DNA from: Eremophila alpestris peregrina
Lineage: Eukaryota > Chordata > Aves > Passeriformes > Alaudidae
Length of the DNA: 64,000 bases
Assembly (NCBI GenBank): GCA_009792885.1
Contig: WMCF01000021.1
Location: 5,119,690-5,183,689 of the forward strand
Reading direction: 5' to 3'
Part shown: positions 48,001-60,300 of the stretch, in pieces
Layout of the letters: every line of letters begins with the position of its first letter
Position numbering within the stretch: the stretch's first letter is position 1
Made by a program: the position numbers and the translations under genes
Notes under the pieces: model-generated
The model's input: only the letters and a program-made list of their open reading frames with translations
Database searches by the model: none
Told to the model about the DNA's origin: nothing

Positions 48001-51000
48001 AAAAAAGAGGAGAGGTAAATAAATAATAAAGAAATCTTACTTTTTTGGTACTCAGCCTACTGGAAACTGAGCACTCTAAGAACTAGAATGTACATCAATG
48101 AAAATATCAGGGTTAGAATTGACTCTGAAATAAAGCAAACTATTAGTATAATAATTGCCTATATAAATCAAGAATTTTTTACAATGTGTAAATAAAGGTG
48201 TTCCAAGCTCTATTGAAAACATTTGTGCATAGTCAGAAATTATTTTAAGTAAAAAATATAGCAATTAATGGATTTTCTATACTGTGTGTATGATGGGTCC
48301 AAGTCAGCCTGGACAATTATTAATATTTAAATAGCAAGTTGTTCTTTCCAGTTTGTGCAATGCAAAATTATTTAAATTCCAAGCTTCTGTGTGATACAAA
48401 ATAATGAAGTATGAGCAAAGATGATAATTTCCCTAGACTAAAATAACTACCTTCTTCTTTGTGGGTATGTGGGTTTTAAAGTAGTATTTAAAATTTCTGT
48501 GTTACAGAAATTAGCTGACATGATTTAAAATTGCTCTCTTTTACAATATCTAAGTAAGCCCAGAGGGCCAGAATCTCTGCTGCTGTGATTAAAACATGCT
48601 GCTAAGTCAAAAATGAGGCTCTTTCCCAATCCTGCACAAAAAGCAATGAGGCTGCCTAACATGACTCTAGAAGGAATTTGAATAAAAACAAATAATCTTG
48701 ACAGCATATCTTTTCAAAGCAAATTACACAGCTGACAAATAGCAAGGTTATGTATTTACTCTATGAATTAGGATAAGTACTCTGGGACATGCAATGATGC
48801 TCCATGTTGCAACTTCCAGGCTGCTGGGCCAGCTCAGAAGAGGTTTAGAGAAAGGAAAACAAGGGATAAACCTTCCACCACTGACCCTGCTGATAGACCT
48901 ATTACAGGACACACTGGATGCTATTCTTAGAGATCCAAAGCATTTTGTATATTCTTGAACAAATCACTCAGTGAATTGTTAACTTCAGAGCAGACTTCAG
49001 AGAACAGTATTGTTTTTACTGTAAGAACAGCAGGATAACTCTAATTAATGATATCAGAACATTATTTTATCAGTTTTCATTTTATCATATTATCTCTGAG
49101 ACTTACTGTTAGATGTCTTGACTACACAGTCTCTTTTTCATCCACCCTCTTGCTTAGTCATGCACTTAGCTGTTTCAGTTTCATGGAGGCCACTTCCACA
49201 CAACCAGCAATGAAAGGAACAAGATATGAAAAAGATCCAAGCTTGCAGTCCTCAAATAGAGTGACCGAAGCTCATGGTATCTGAGAATGACTACATCTTC
49301 ATGTGGTAGTGTCCTATGAATTTTCCCTCAAACCAATATCCATCTCAGAGAATGTGTACATATTACTCAGGAATTCTACTTTTCATGCCATTGCATTTAA
49401 TTGAAGTTGATGCCCAGATCTTGAGAACAGATCCTTTTCCAATAAATTTGTCCAAGAAAATACAGTAGCATGCTCTTCTGCCATGATCTGACATATATTA
49501 ATGCAAAATTCATCTCAATTCTCTCAACCTTCTAAATTTTCAGAAAATATGTAGATATATGTTATGGATGCAACAGAAAAACATAGCATCTGCACAGCAT
49601 CTGCAGGGAAGGGCAGAGGTGTGGATAAAAAAAAGAATAAAAGTATTTTTAGCTATTGCTATCACTTTAATAGATTTAATGCACATAAAGTAAAAATTAG
49701 TTCAAATGTCTTATGACTAGGAGAAGAAACACTCCTCAATACTGAATTAGCTGTCATTGCTTAAAAATCATTAGGTTTTGACAGAACAATAACTAGTAAC
49801 AAAAACCAGTCCTTCCTGCCATAATAATTCTCTCAGATGATGATTAGGATTTTTAAGAATTTTGTGAAAGATGACTTTCAAGGGTAAAAAGTTCTATTTC
49901 TATCACTCCTAAGTCTTAGCAAATAGGAATTATGACAATGGGAATTATGGCCTTAAAATATGGAACAAAAATAATCTTCCAGTGAGAGACCAGAAAATAC
50001 CTTTTTGGAGGAGATGTTCTTTTGTACAACTACTCAGAGAAAAATTAGCTGTGCAGAAAAGCTTAAGTGTTCAGCAACACTGAGAAATGCATCAAATCTG
50101 TGTATTATTTTCCCAGGGTATGGGGATTTGATTCTTTGCATTTCCCTTATCGTGCTCCTAGAACTTGGAGTTCTTTGAGTATTTATACTCTTCTTTGAGT
50201 CTTTTAGCTACTGTATGGATGCAAATCATGCATGATAATGCAAGTGGTAAGAAAGCCTATTTCTTTCCCTCAGTACTCAGCTCCCATGGCTCAAGGTATG
50301 GTAATTACCCCCAACAGCAGAAGTAGCAAAGTCACACTGGCCTGGCATTCCAGCAGGGCTAACTGGAATTCCTGCTCTGCAAAGGGCACCTCGTGTGCAC
50401 TGTGCCCAGGCTGGGAGCTGCTCCATGCACCCCCAGAGGCACTGCTTTGTCTCAAAGATACTCTCAGCTTCTTCCCTGAGCTTCACCACAACAGGAGAGA
50501 GCATTGAAACGGAGAGGGAGGAGAAAAATGCACCATTGGTAAGCATGACCCTGCTACCACAGGCAACAGGAAACTCAGCAAGGAGAGTATTTTCCTTCTC
50601 TATCTGTGAGAGGACTGAGTAACTTTCTTGAGTCTTCTTATGAGCACTATAAAAACACACTCCAGTGGCCCAGGAAAGGGAAGATTCCACAGCTCCTACT
50701 CACCTCACCTTACTTTGGTGAGTCCCAGTGAAGGGCTGGCCACAGGCACTTTCAGAGGGATGCTCACACTGAACTGACCCCTCACCAACCCCCCCAGTAT
50801 TTCACACTTTGGTATGGAGGACACAAAAGCTGGGGTTATACTGTAACTTTAAATAGGATACAGACATCAGCACTTTGGAATTACTGACAAATTTTAATAT
50901 AAAAAAAAATATTTATAGTCCTATTACAGTGAAGTGTGTTGTACAAAATAGAGAATTACAGGAAGAAGACATGTCCTTAAAGTTCTTAGGTTTTATAAAC

Positions 51001-51236
51001 TAAATACTATGAACTGTTTGGTTTTGGTTTTTCTAAACATATTTTAAGGAATGACAGTAATAGTTTCTGCAGACTTTTGCAAACAAATGTGGAAGCCTTT
51101 AGTTAATATTAAAGAATTTCTTCCTGACACAATGTCAAACAATTACTTCCACAGTAAATCTTGCAGAGAAAAGTAGAAATTCAACAATCATTTTTAAGCT
51201 TCAAAAGTTTACAAGAAAGTTGTGTCTAAAACTCAC
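48001..51236 (-). other. Intron of the minus-strand gene
   Basis: Between the acceptor at 47880 and the donor at 51236 I find no further exon with matching phase. An A run (47991-48006 region) is near its end. GC-richer sequence at 50270-50590 is open on both strands and is not called. Confidence 0.4.
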
Positions 51237-51355
51237 CATCAATGTCTTGTTCAATGATATTTCCTTGCTTGTGGAATATCTTTTTCAAACAGAATCAGCA
51301 AAATCAGTATCTCCACATTCAAGTTCCTGCTCATCTTCTGGGGTACCACTGAGCA
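51237..51355 (-). CDS. Penultimate exon, with in-frame TGA
   Basis: 119 bases between acceptor aaaatttacag and donor GATG|gtgagt on the minus strand. Entering with two bases, as the exon at 53342 requires, it reads VLSGTPEDEQELECGDTDF then ADSV and meets TGA at 51285-51287. After that point the +1 frame is open to the donor, with KKIFHKQGNIIEQDID, and joins in phase to the last exon. The stop lies 48 bases before the junction, just inside the range that usually escapes nonsense-mediated decay. A base missing from the TTT run at the TGA would account for both halves. The acidic segment followed by a basic helix-like segment suits one continuous protein. No family recognised. Confidence 0.5.
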
Positions 51356-53341
51356 CTGTAAATTTTAAAGCAGACACACAAAATATAATTGCATTCAAAA
51401 TGGATTAAAAATCAACTTAAAAATGGGAAAAAGGCAAAACTGCATTCTGTTTTTTATTCTTCTGCTGCATAAACAAAAACTCTTTACCAATTAAATTCAA
51501 CATTTTCCATGACAAGAATAGTCCAAGACCCTCTCTTTTAAATCTGCCCTTCTTGTTTAGTATTCTTTAGAAGGACAGAGAAGCTGTAGCCATAGATCCA
51601 CAGCCTTACAGAAATGTCTCATTTTTGTTCCCCCTCCCATAACCCCATGGTACAATTCTTGTTTATATGGCTATACAAACAACTACACAAAATAGAACTT
51701 TTCTTCTGTGAACTTAAATTACACCCCTTGCCTCCAAGTATGGCTTTCCTTTCAAACACATAATTCCAATATTGTGTTGGAGCTGGCTTGAGTTAGTGGC
51801 TTGTGCTGGGGCCAAAAACACCGAGACTGACAAAATGACAGGAATTTAGAGCTAACATTTGGTATGTCTTGGCAACACTGTTCAAACTGTGAATGTTTGT
51901 GAGCTTTACAACCTAAAAATGTTACAATAGGCATAATTTCAAATGGGTAACATCAAGTTACATTACATCTAAGGCTATAGGAAAGGATATCTTAGACAAA
52001 ATATGAATACAGGAATAAAGCTATGGATACTGTTACTCTCCTATATTTCTCTCTGGGATCCCAGACTTTCTCTCCAGCTGATTGCCACATTTCTTTTCTG
52101 TAATACCAGGTATAAATTCACACTTCCCTGCAGGAATTCCAAACCTACTGAATAGGAAGAAATTTTAACATTCTGTTTAAAAACACCATGAGAAGATAAT
52201 TGCTAGGCAGTGCAGGAAAGAATAGAGAACTAAATGAAACTTCTTTGTCAAAAGAAAAGTGAAAAAACAGTAAGTGCTTTAAGCTTAAAACATGTTTTCC
52301 AATGGAAGCCTGAATGACTATCTATTTTTGTTTTTAGAACAACACTTAAAGGCATTATCACCAGCACGTATTTTAGAGCAACTGCACAGTAGCTCTTATA
52401 TTGGCAAATTTGATCGAATTTTTTTTTAATTCCAGAGATCAGAGTTTTTAAGCAGCAAGCAGAAAACTTTGTGCATGAACTCAGTATATTAAAGTGAAGC
52501 TCACACTGTACTCATGCTCTGCTCTGTAACATGGAGGCACAGATTTTGTTACTTTGGGGAACAATGACTTCATCCAGTCTGTTCCTTGGAATGACGATCA
52601 TTTCCCACCAAGAAATGATGCACCTGTCAGGATGAGCCTGGAAACCCCTGCACAAAGCTGTTCACTCTTGTTATCACAGCAGGGAACTGTTAGAAGAATG
52701 GATTCCTCCACTCCTCACAGATGTCTCTCCTGACACTTGTCAGAAGAACACACACTCTGCCTCCAGGTCTCAACACCTCAGCTACAGCCTGGCATGAGCA
52801 ATCAGGGAAGTTCCACTACACAACTGAAATTTCTACACTCTTAAAATGCTTAAAAGGCAACAGTGGAAGAATAAAAATTAACTATGACACAGTTACAAAA
52901 AGTTAAATGGATGGCCAGAAATGTGTCCTGGCAACCGATTTAGAGACCTGAACATGTAAGCAGACAATGATGGGGTTCAGATGCTGAAATAATAATCCTG
53001 TAACCTGTTTTTATTCCAAAGTTTTCTAAATATTAGCAAGTATATTTTCCTAAAATTAATAAGGAATTTGAATCCCCATTACACAGAAAAAGAAACAAAA
53101 TAAAAAGGCTACCCATGTCACACAATACAGGTACAAGAAGAGCAAATATCCTGATGAAATCTCCATATTAATGACAGAGACAACAACATTTCTGAAAACA
53201 TAAAGAAAATATGCTTTTTAAAAGAACCATCTTTGTGGTTTGCAACAATTCTTAACCTATAAAGGATTACAGTCTCCTACTACATCATGCTCATGTATTT
53301 CACATATTATATAATTCTATTTAACAGCATATTTTTCTTAC
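51356..53341 (-). other. Intron of the minus-strand gene
   Basis: No additional exon seen. Composition is AT-rich throughout, with no recognisable repeat. Confidence 0.4.
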
Positions 53342-53370
53342 CTTTTTGATACTGATTATTTTTGTATTTT
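53342..53370 (-). CDS. 29-nt micro-exon of the minus-strand gene
   Basis: Acceptor ggctttagttgcag and donor AAAAG|gtaaga bound 29 bases on the minus strand. In the phase left by the exon at 57303 it gives one base, nine codons (KYKNNQYQK) and one base, and passes phase 1 to the next exon, which begins with the two bases needed. Small size makes it easy to miss and also easy to find by chance, so its support is mainly the phase agreement on both sides. Confidence 0.4.
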
Positions 53371-53534
53371 CTGCAACTAAAGCCATTAATTCAAATGTGG
53401 AAGCAAAATTACCATTTCTAACAGACATTTAGAATTATTCCGTATCAATAAATGAAATTGAAAGAAGAGAAAAATCAACTTTACTCTGAAGTCTTATATT
53501 CATGAAGAGTGAATTTCACTCCAAACAAATTTTG

Positions 53535-53703
53535 GACTGGATATTAAAAAAAAATTATTCACTGAAAGAGTTGTCAAGCCCTGGACCAGGCTGCTCAGGG
53601 AACTGGTGGAGTCACTATCCCTGGAGATATTTAAAAGTGCAGTGCTGGATTAACAGCTGAACTCAATGACCTGAATGTTCTACTCCAACCTAATATGACC
53701 CTA
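53535..53703 (+). mobile_element. CR1 LINE fragment, old, sense to plus
   Basis: The run 'cactgaaagagttgtcaag', 'ggaccaggctgctcaggga', 'ggagtcactatccctggaga' and 'actcaatgacctgaatg' matches the extreme 3' portion of CR1, with an internal deletion near 53636 where about 30-40 bases of the usual sequence are absent. It lies in an intron, antisense to the gene. Confidence 0.85.
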
Positions 53704-55274
53704 AAAAATACATATTTTCCATATAAACTCCACACCAACTAACATTTATTTATTTGTATAGCATAAACTAAAAGGGTATAAAGCTGTGAAATGCATTTTT
53801 CAGAGTCAAATTGGTTCAGTTTCAACTACAGAATTAGCCAATAGCTGCCACTGTGGCTTAGCAATAATTTCATGTATTATAACAGTATATCTTTTTCAAG
53901 AGCTATTCATTAAAGTGATTCTTCTTTTAGAAGACAAAAATAGCATGTGATTTATCCATTTATGTTCTAATATGGATCCAATCATTAGGAGTATCATTTC
54001 CAGCAACATTCATTGTGACAGGAAAAAAAGAAATTAATACACTACTTAATACACATAATACACTGCCTGTGCTGCTGTAATTTGGTCAAGCACAAACACC
54101 AATAAAGTGTCAGGCTAAACCATCTGCAGGCAATTTTCAATGATATTTATATCCTCGATAATTTGGTTTCCTGAGCTTTAAAGCATTAGTTTAGTTCAGT
54201 TCCTGTTTCAGCTGAAAAAGCTCTGATACTAGTTTGTAAGGCTTGTGATAGAAAACATGTGTTGAAGATACAGCTAGGCAAGGTTTAAAATGCACAGAGT
54301 TGGAAACTTTTGGTGTATGGGCACAATCTTTCCATAAATTTTGTTTCTTGGTGGTCCCCTTGCTAGGATCAAGTGGGGAACTGGACTACTGATGAACTTC
54401 CTGTCTTCCCATTTAGTCACTGCAGAACTGAAATTCCAACACCAGCCAAGCCAGACACATCAAGGACTGCAGGAACCAACCCAGCTACAAACACAGAGGA
54501 CAGCACCTTGACAGCAACACAGAGAAGTGAATGCTTCTGTCAGAGAAAAGGCTCACTGCTGTCATCTTACCTTACTTTCACCTTAGGCTTGTAAAATAAT
54601 TATTTAAAAAAATCCAAGTATTTATAGGAGAAATCACAGCACATTGAGTAGTTATTTTCCTTTGCTAATTTATCTGTCAGGGGGGAAAAAAAGAAGAAAA
54701 GGAGTATTTTATCCTCAGTATAGTCAAATTTTAGTAGAACATTTTCCATTTCCCTATTCTATATGGTAAGTCATCTGCTTGCTTATTAAGTTAAGTATTT
54801 TTCAGGTTTTTTTTAAAATCTCCAAACCTAAGAATGGTTTGGTATGATATTTCCATCCCAACAAGTAATCCTTTCATGGTGTTCCCTGCTCCATTCCAGT
54901 AAAGCCTGTTTTCTGGCCAAGACATGAAACTCAGATCTAGAAATGAAATGAAGAGAGATCACTCCTCCTTACTGTGGAGTGAATCAATGATTTGTGAATA
55001 AATACATGTTTAAAAGCTTTACAAGTAACTTCAACACTTCAAATAAATTCAGCAGGTATCCTATTCTTCTGCAAATCAAATGAATCTTTAAATTAGTGAT
55101 TATTCCATTTTAATGAGTGGTTTTCAAGAGAAAACATAATCAAAGAATGTAATTCATTCTGTAAAAGCAATGTACATACTATCACAATAAAAAAAAGTGA
55201 ATAAAACCAAATTTATTATTATTATTAAATTGGACAGGAATAATTTATATTCTTTCTCATATGTATTTACACAG

Positions 55275-55326
<52 letters not shown>
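55275..55326. repeat. (TATC)13 microsatellite
   Basis: Thirteen uninterrupted TATC units, 52 bases, in the intron between exons 57303 and 53370. Pure arrays of this length are normally polymorphic. Confidence 0.97.
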
Positions 55327-55327
<1 letters not shown>

Positions 55328-55495
55328 CTTTGTGGAAATTCTAGGGCCAAGGAACAATTTCTACAGCTCTTATGACTCTTAGTATATTCTGAATTCAGAA
55401 AGCAACAAATGTACTACACTACACTGGGCAGATTTTCAGATTCATTAGTGATGGAATACTGGTGATAGATTCTCTGTTTTGTGGAACAAATTTGT

Positions 55496-55538
55496 TAAAA
55501 ACCAACCAACCAAACTCCCAAACCAAACCCCAAACCAC
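55496..55538. repeat. A/C-only tract
   Basis: Low-complexity run of aacc and aaacccc steps with no G and one T, similar in kind to the tracts at 14040, 25345, 27691 and 35042. Confidence 0.8.
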
Positions 55539-57302
55539 AGCACTAAACCAGCATTTGGGGAGGTTGCAGTATTCCATGCCATATGAACCTGCACTGGAAA
55601 GAAATAAGAGCAATTGTCCCATCAGAATGCAGTTCTCATTATTAGCTGGAACAGATTTTTTTTTTTTGGGTTAATTAGGTAATAACTCCTCAGTCAAACC
55701 TCCTCAAAGGAGACAAACACAGTGAACCATAAGCATTATTTACTAAGACCTATAACAGAGTTTTCCAGCACTAACATGCACCTGTCAGTGTGCAAATCTG
55801 GCTTTAGAACAGACCTGAGATCTCTTTCTGCACAATTATCTGCCCTAAACACAATTACCACTGTAAAGCAAATCAGAATTACTATTAGTATCAAACATTT
55901 TTCACCTTTTAGAAGAGCACGAGGAAAAGAACAAAGAAAAGGAAAATTTCTTTCTTTTTTTCTAAGGAAAAAGCAACAATGCCAGAATCAAATTTGAAAG
56001 GTCATGTGACTGAATGGTGTGTCACTGGCAGGTTTATGTGCACACTGTCAAAAAAGATACAAGCAGCATCTAAGCATGCCACATAGCTGTCACTTTCTGT
56101 TAATGGCAATAGCACTCATGATTTTAAAAGCCAGTGGTCTTTATTGCTTTGTATTTGAAGTGATTTACTGCATTTTCTTCCACTGAGGAAGCCAGTGATA
56201 ATGATAATGTATGGCAGAGTGCTTGTCCTTTTTGACAGCCTCAGTAATTTAATCCTCCTTTCCTGCCACAATATTTCAAGAAGAGAAACCTCTAGACCAA
56301 TGGACTGGAGAAAATCCACAGCCTGGGGAGTGTGAGTGAGTGCTCTGAAAGCTTTCCATTGTTTTAATTTAAAATACAAACACAAGGATCAGCTTTCAAT
56401 TTTCGTACTATTAATACGACCTAGAGTGAAAGTTAGCCTTGGTTTGGAAAACATACTAGAAGAATGAGAAGCAGGGTTGTAAGAAATTCTTTAAGAAGTT
56501 TTTTGGGCATCTCATGTTAGAGAAAGTAGCTGCTTGCCAGCAAATGGTATCAGTCTGCAAATATCAGCAAGCTACTGTGACAAATTATAAAAATTGAAAG
56601 GGTGTTAAAGGAATTTTTAAAAAATTAAATAAGGAAATGAAACTGAAAAGGTTTTGCTAGGACAGAACTACAATGAATCCAGCCCCCTTAGAATCAAACA
56701 CAGCTCTTCAGAAGAGTTTTCATTTGTTTTTGAGGGGAGAAGGTGGAGCAAGAAATTTGTCTGTCAGTAAACTCCAACATTTTTAATATTCACTTTCTTC
56801 TAGTTACTCTGCCACTGTACTCACAACAAATCTTTTTGACTCTCCACATCACAGTAAGGTTTCCCTTTCCCCTGTGCAGACAGAAATCTTTAATGTATCT
56901 CATTCTGTCTTCTCCTACCCAAAATAAACTTATTTGTATGAACAGAAAGTATCAACTCTGCTATGGAGCTGAGAGTATTGGAATACAGCAATGTGAGGAG
57001 ATAAGAAGGCCTAAATTCCCTGCAGAGGGATTTATTGTAGGACATATCTCTATTAGTCCCAGGAAGCCCATTCCCAAGAGCTACTGATGGTTCAGTTTTC
57101 TCCAAAGCTGTTCCCCAGCTCTTAGAGGGAAAGCAGAACTGCTGTTAGGGATGGGTTACTATCACCAAACAGCCAGTCCAGTTGCTGAGTAGTTCAATCA
57201 AAGCAATCTGCAATTTGCCATCTTTTTCTCTACTAACAGAAAGCAAATCACTGGCTTTGAATTCCATCTTCGAATCCTTAGTTTCCACTCAAAATTTCTT
57301 AC

Positions 57303-57396
57303 TTTCTTAGGTCAAAAGAAGCTGTTATTGTCATCTGCTGTTCTTTTGGACATGTGGATGAATTTCCACATGTGCTGCTCTCATGACCAAGTGCTC
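57303..57396 (-). CDS. Internal exon of the minus-strand gene
   Basis: A very strong acceptor (ctgcctcccccatcacttcctgtggtggcctcag region) precedes base 57396 on the minus strand, and AGAAA|gtaaga follows 57303. Of the three frames only one is open: two bases, 30 codons (containing HESSTCGNSSTCPKEQQMT) and two bases. That is the phase left by the exon at 63530, joining as AGA, arginine. The asparagine-serine-threonine repeats around paired cysteines could be glycosylation sites if the region is extracellular. Not recognised. Confidence 0.45.
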
Positions 57397-60300
57397 CTGA
57401 GGCCACCACAGGAAGTGATGGGGGAGGCAGCAGGGAGACAGATGGACAGCCAGAGAACTTCAAAGGAAATGCCACATCAACAGATTCTTCCCTTTCCCAT
57501 AAGCATCCCAAATGGAATTTCCTAAGTTTACTAATATGGTATCTAAAACAATTTTAAATGCAAATTATGAACAAACCTGAAGAGTTCAAATTCATTTCAG
57601 TCAATGGAAAAATTCAGACTAGGAAGTGAAACATTTGGCACAAGAACTTCATTCAAGTCTGGGGAAAATCATTAACCAGAGTGAAAATACATTTTTAGAT
57701 CCTGATGAATAACATGCTTTCACAGCACCCCTTAGTACTGCCTGAACTTAGAGGCATTAATATTGCAGCAAGGCATGGAACATCTCGTATTTTTATCCAA
57801 TTAATTGCAAAAATAATTCAGAATTAACTTCTGACAGTTTGCCTCTCAAATTATAATTTTAAAGTTAGTCCTAAAGTACTAAAACCTGAAGATTACAATG
57901 CCCCGGAACCTTTTTAGAAATCTCTGCAATTCAAAATATTGCTGTTCTGCTATAGTTCAGTTTTTTCACAGTTCACATTCTAACAAAACTGAACAACTAC
58001 ATGATGAAGCAGATTTTCATCAAATTAAGAAAAAAATGCTCCACAGTCTTGAGCTTATTGCAAAAAAGGAATAAACACACAGAATTACAACAATGTTTCC
58101 TGATGCAAAGCCTTAACATTTGAGGAATCCACTTTTAGAATAGGGATCTTCAGAAGTTTATTTTTAATAAAAAGTACATCCCATCTTTCCCACACCTCTC
58201 CTCTCTACCTCCACTTGTACTTCAGGTTGTTCAAACAGTCACATGTTCACCTAAGAGAGAAAGGTTTTTGAGAAAAGAAAGCTTCCCAATTAAACTTCAT
58301 ATAAACCTTTGCCAGCTTTCTTCTTTCTTCTATTTCTGCTGTCTGTCCTCTAGAACCACTGCATAATTTGGCAATTTCACTGTTCTTTCTCATGGGCAAT
58401 CAAGAGGTTTGCACCATAATCCTGCACTGCCTAAACTTCAACATCCAAGCTTCTATTCCAAAACTCTGGAAGAAAGAAAATGATCTTCTAACCATTCTTA
58501 GTGAAAAAGTCATAGTTGAAAAAACCCAATTAATGCCAAGTTACGTGCTTGAACCACGTGTGAAAATGGAAACTCATGGGATTTTGTATGTCCAGATCAC
58601 TGCAACTCTACAATTGTTTTACTCTATTGTTTTACAACAAGGTTCTGTTAATCTTCTGTATCTCACATGCCAAACAATGACAGTGAAGAATGTGCAAAAG
58701 GTATGGGAAAAACTTCAAGTGTTTTTTAAGCAATGAATCACATGAAGTCTTCTGTAGCAGTTAAGATGTTTTTAAAACAATCTGTTCCAGTTATAGATAA
58801 TATAAAATGCTTTATTTATTTTAAGAATTGGTGATTTTTTTAGATTACTTATGGGCTTACTCTGATTTTCTCCATGCAAAAGCCTAAAAGACTATTAGTT
58901 TCCTTCTAAGCTCAAAGTAAATTTCTTTCTACCCATGCAAATCTCATTTTTATTAAAGAAAATATTCAATTAACCTCAAATATTCCGCATACTCAGATCT
59001 AATTAGACATGAATAAGAGATGCAGCAAAGCTATAGTAAACACACATGCAGATTTCATTACTATTATCTTACTGGCTTCTCTACTGGTATTATCAAAAAG
59101 CAGACTCATTTATGTTTTTCACCTTATATGCAAATCTAATTTTGAGTAGAAATTAGACAACCAGTTATCTAAGCAAACCTCTACATGTAACAACCACATT
59201 CCATAATGCTGCAGAACAGAGTCCTGAAGCAATTAAGACCAAACCCCACCTTTTAATATTGATTTGTTGGGATATTTTTAAGTTCAAACAGTCTTATAAT
59301 CCATACCCAAGCACTAAATAGAAAAATCAAAGTTCCACAGGCAGATTATGATAAACAGAGATAATAAAATACAGCACCACTACATTGGAAAGCCTTATAA
59401 ATTACAGTCTTTCCAAAGCATGATGATAATTTCAAATATCACAGCTTGAAATGTATTGAAGTTTCATAATTACCTTAAAACTCTGAAATTTTATTCTATA
59501 TTCATCAAATCTTTCCTGCATTTTCAGTTAAACTTTGGAGAGCAAATACATAAAATACAACTCCACTTAGACCAGAACTAATATGCCCAAGAATCAGAAT
59601 ATTGTGCAGGACTTTCATACTTTCTGAATGCTTGTTATATTCAAAGCAATGAGAACTCAAAAAGCAAGAGAAATGCAAAACCTTAAGAAGCTTTTACTGG
59701 CTTATGGTATTATTTCAACAGGTTTTGGAAAAGATATTTATGACAGCCTAACTAGAACATCTGGAGAAGTGCCTACAGAAGCTAACAAGATGAAATCATC
59801 CAGCTCATAAAAAGAGTTCTTGTTTATGCAATGTCTTATTTGGCATATGGTGCCAGAAATCCCATGGAAGGAAGCCTCAGTGAATTCAGGACTTTGCAGA
59901 ACTACTGGTTTTTGGGTGGGTTTCTTTTTCTTTCCCAAGGCTTTACAAAGATCAATGTCTTTCTTGGAGTCACAAATTAACAACTGCATGGTGCATTGAG
60001 ACCAACTACTTTCAGATGTTCATTTATTAGAGTGTAGCATCTGCAACATGCAGGATTAAGTTTTCTGAAGTAAATTGCAATTTATTAGTATTAAATACAG
60101 CTGAGTAATTTCCCATTTAAAAAATTTCTTTTTAAAAGTACACTGAGTATTCACAAGTGATGATCAAGTCCATTATGTGTTTTCTCTAAATGCATTTCAG
60201 TTGTACATGGTTGGATAGAATGTTTTCCTTTTGCTGTATCATGTATCAACAGAAAAATTAGTTCATCGTGCTCTTTCAAAAAAAATATTATGTAAAGCCT

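Noticed and set aside
56116..56385. Minus-strand 89-codon frame with an acceptor-like cccag
   Set aside because: No donor and no phase that joins the neighbouring exons.
58368..58736. 122-codon plus-strand frame
   Set aside because: Longest frame outside the island and array, but no start context, splice sites, known domain or strand partner; lies in an intron.
59738..59989. Minus-strand frame ending FYELDDFILLASV then a stop
   Set aside because: Reads like protein but has lysine runs from an A-rich tract, no splice borders and an equally open opposite strand.
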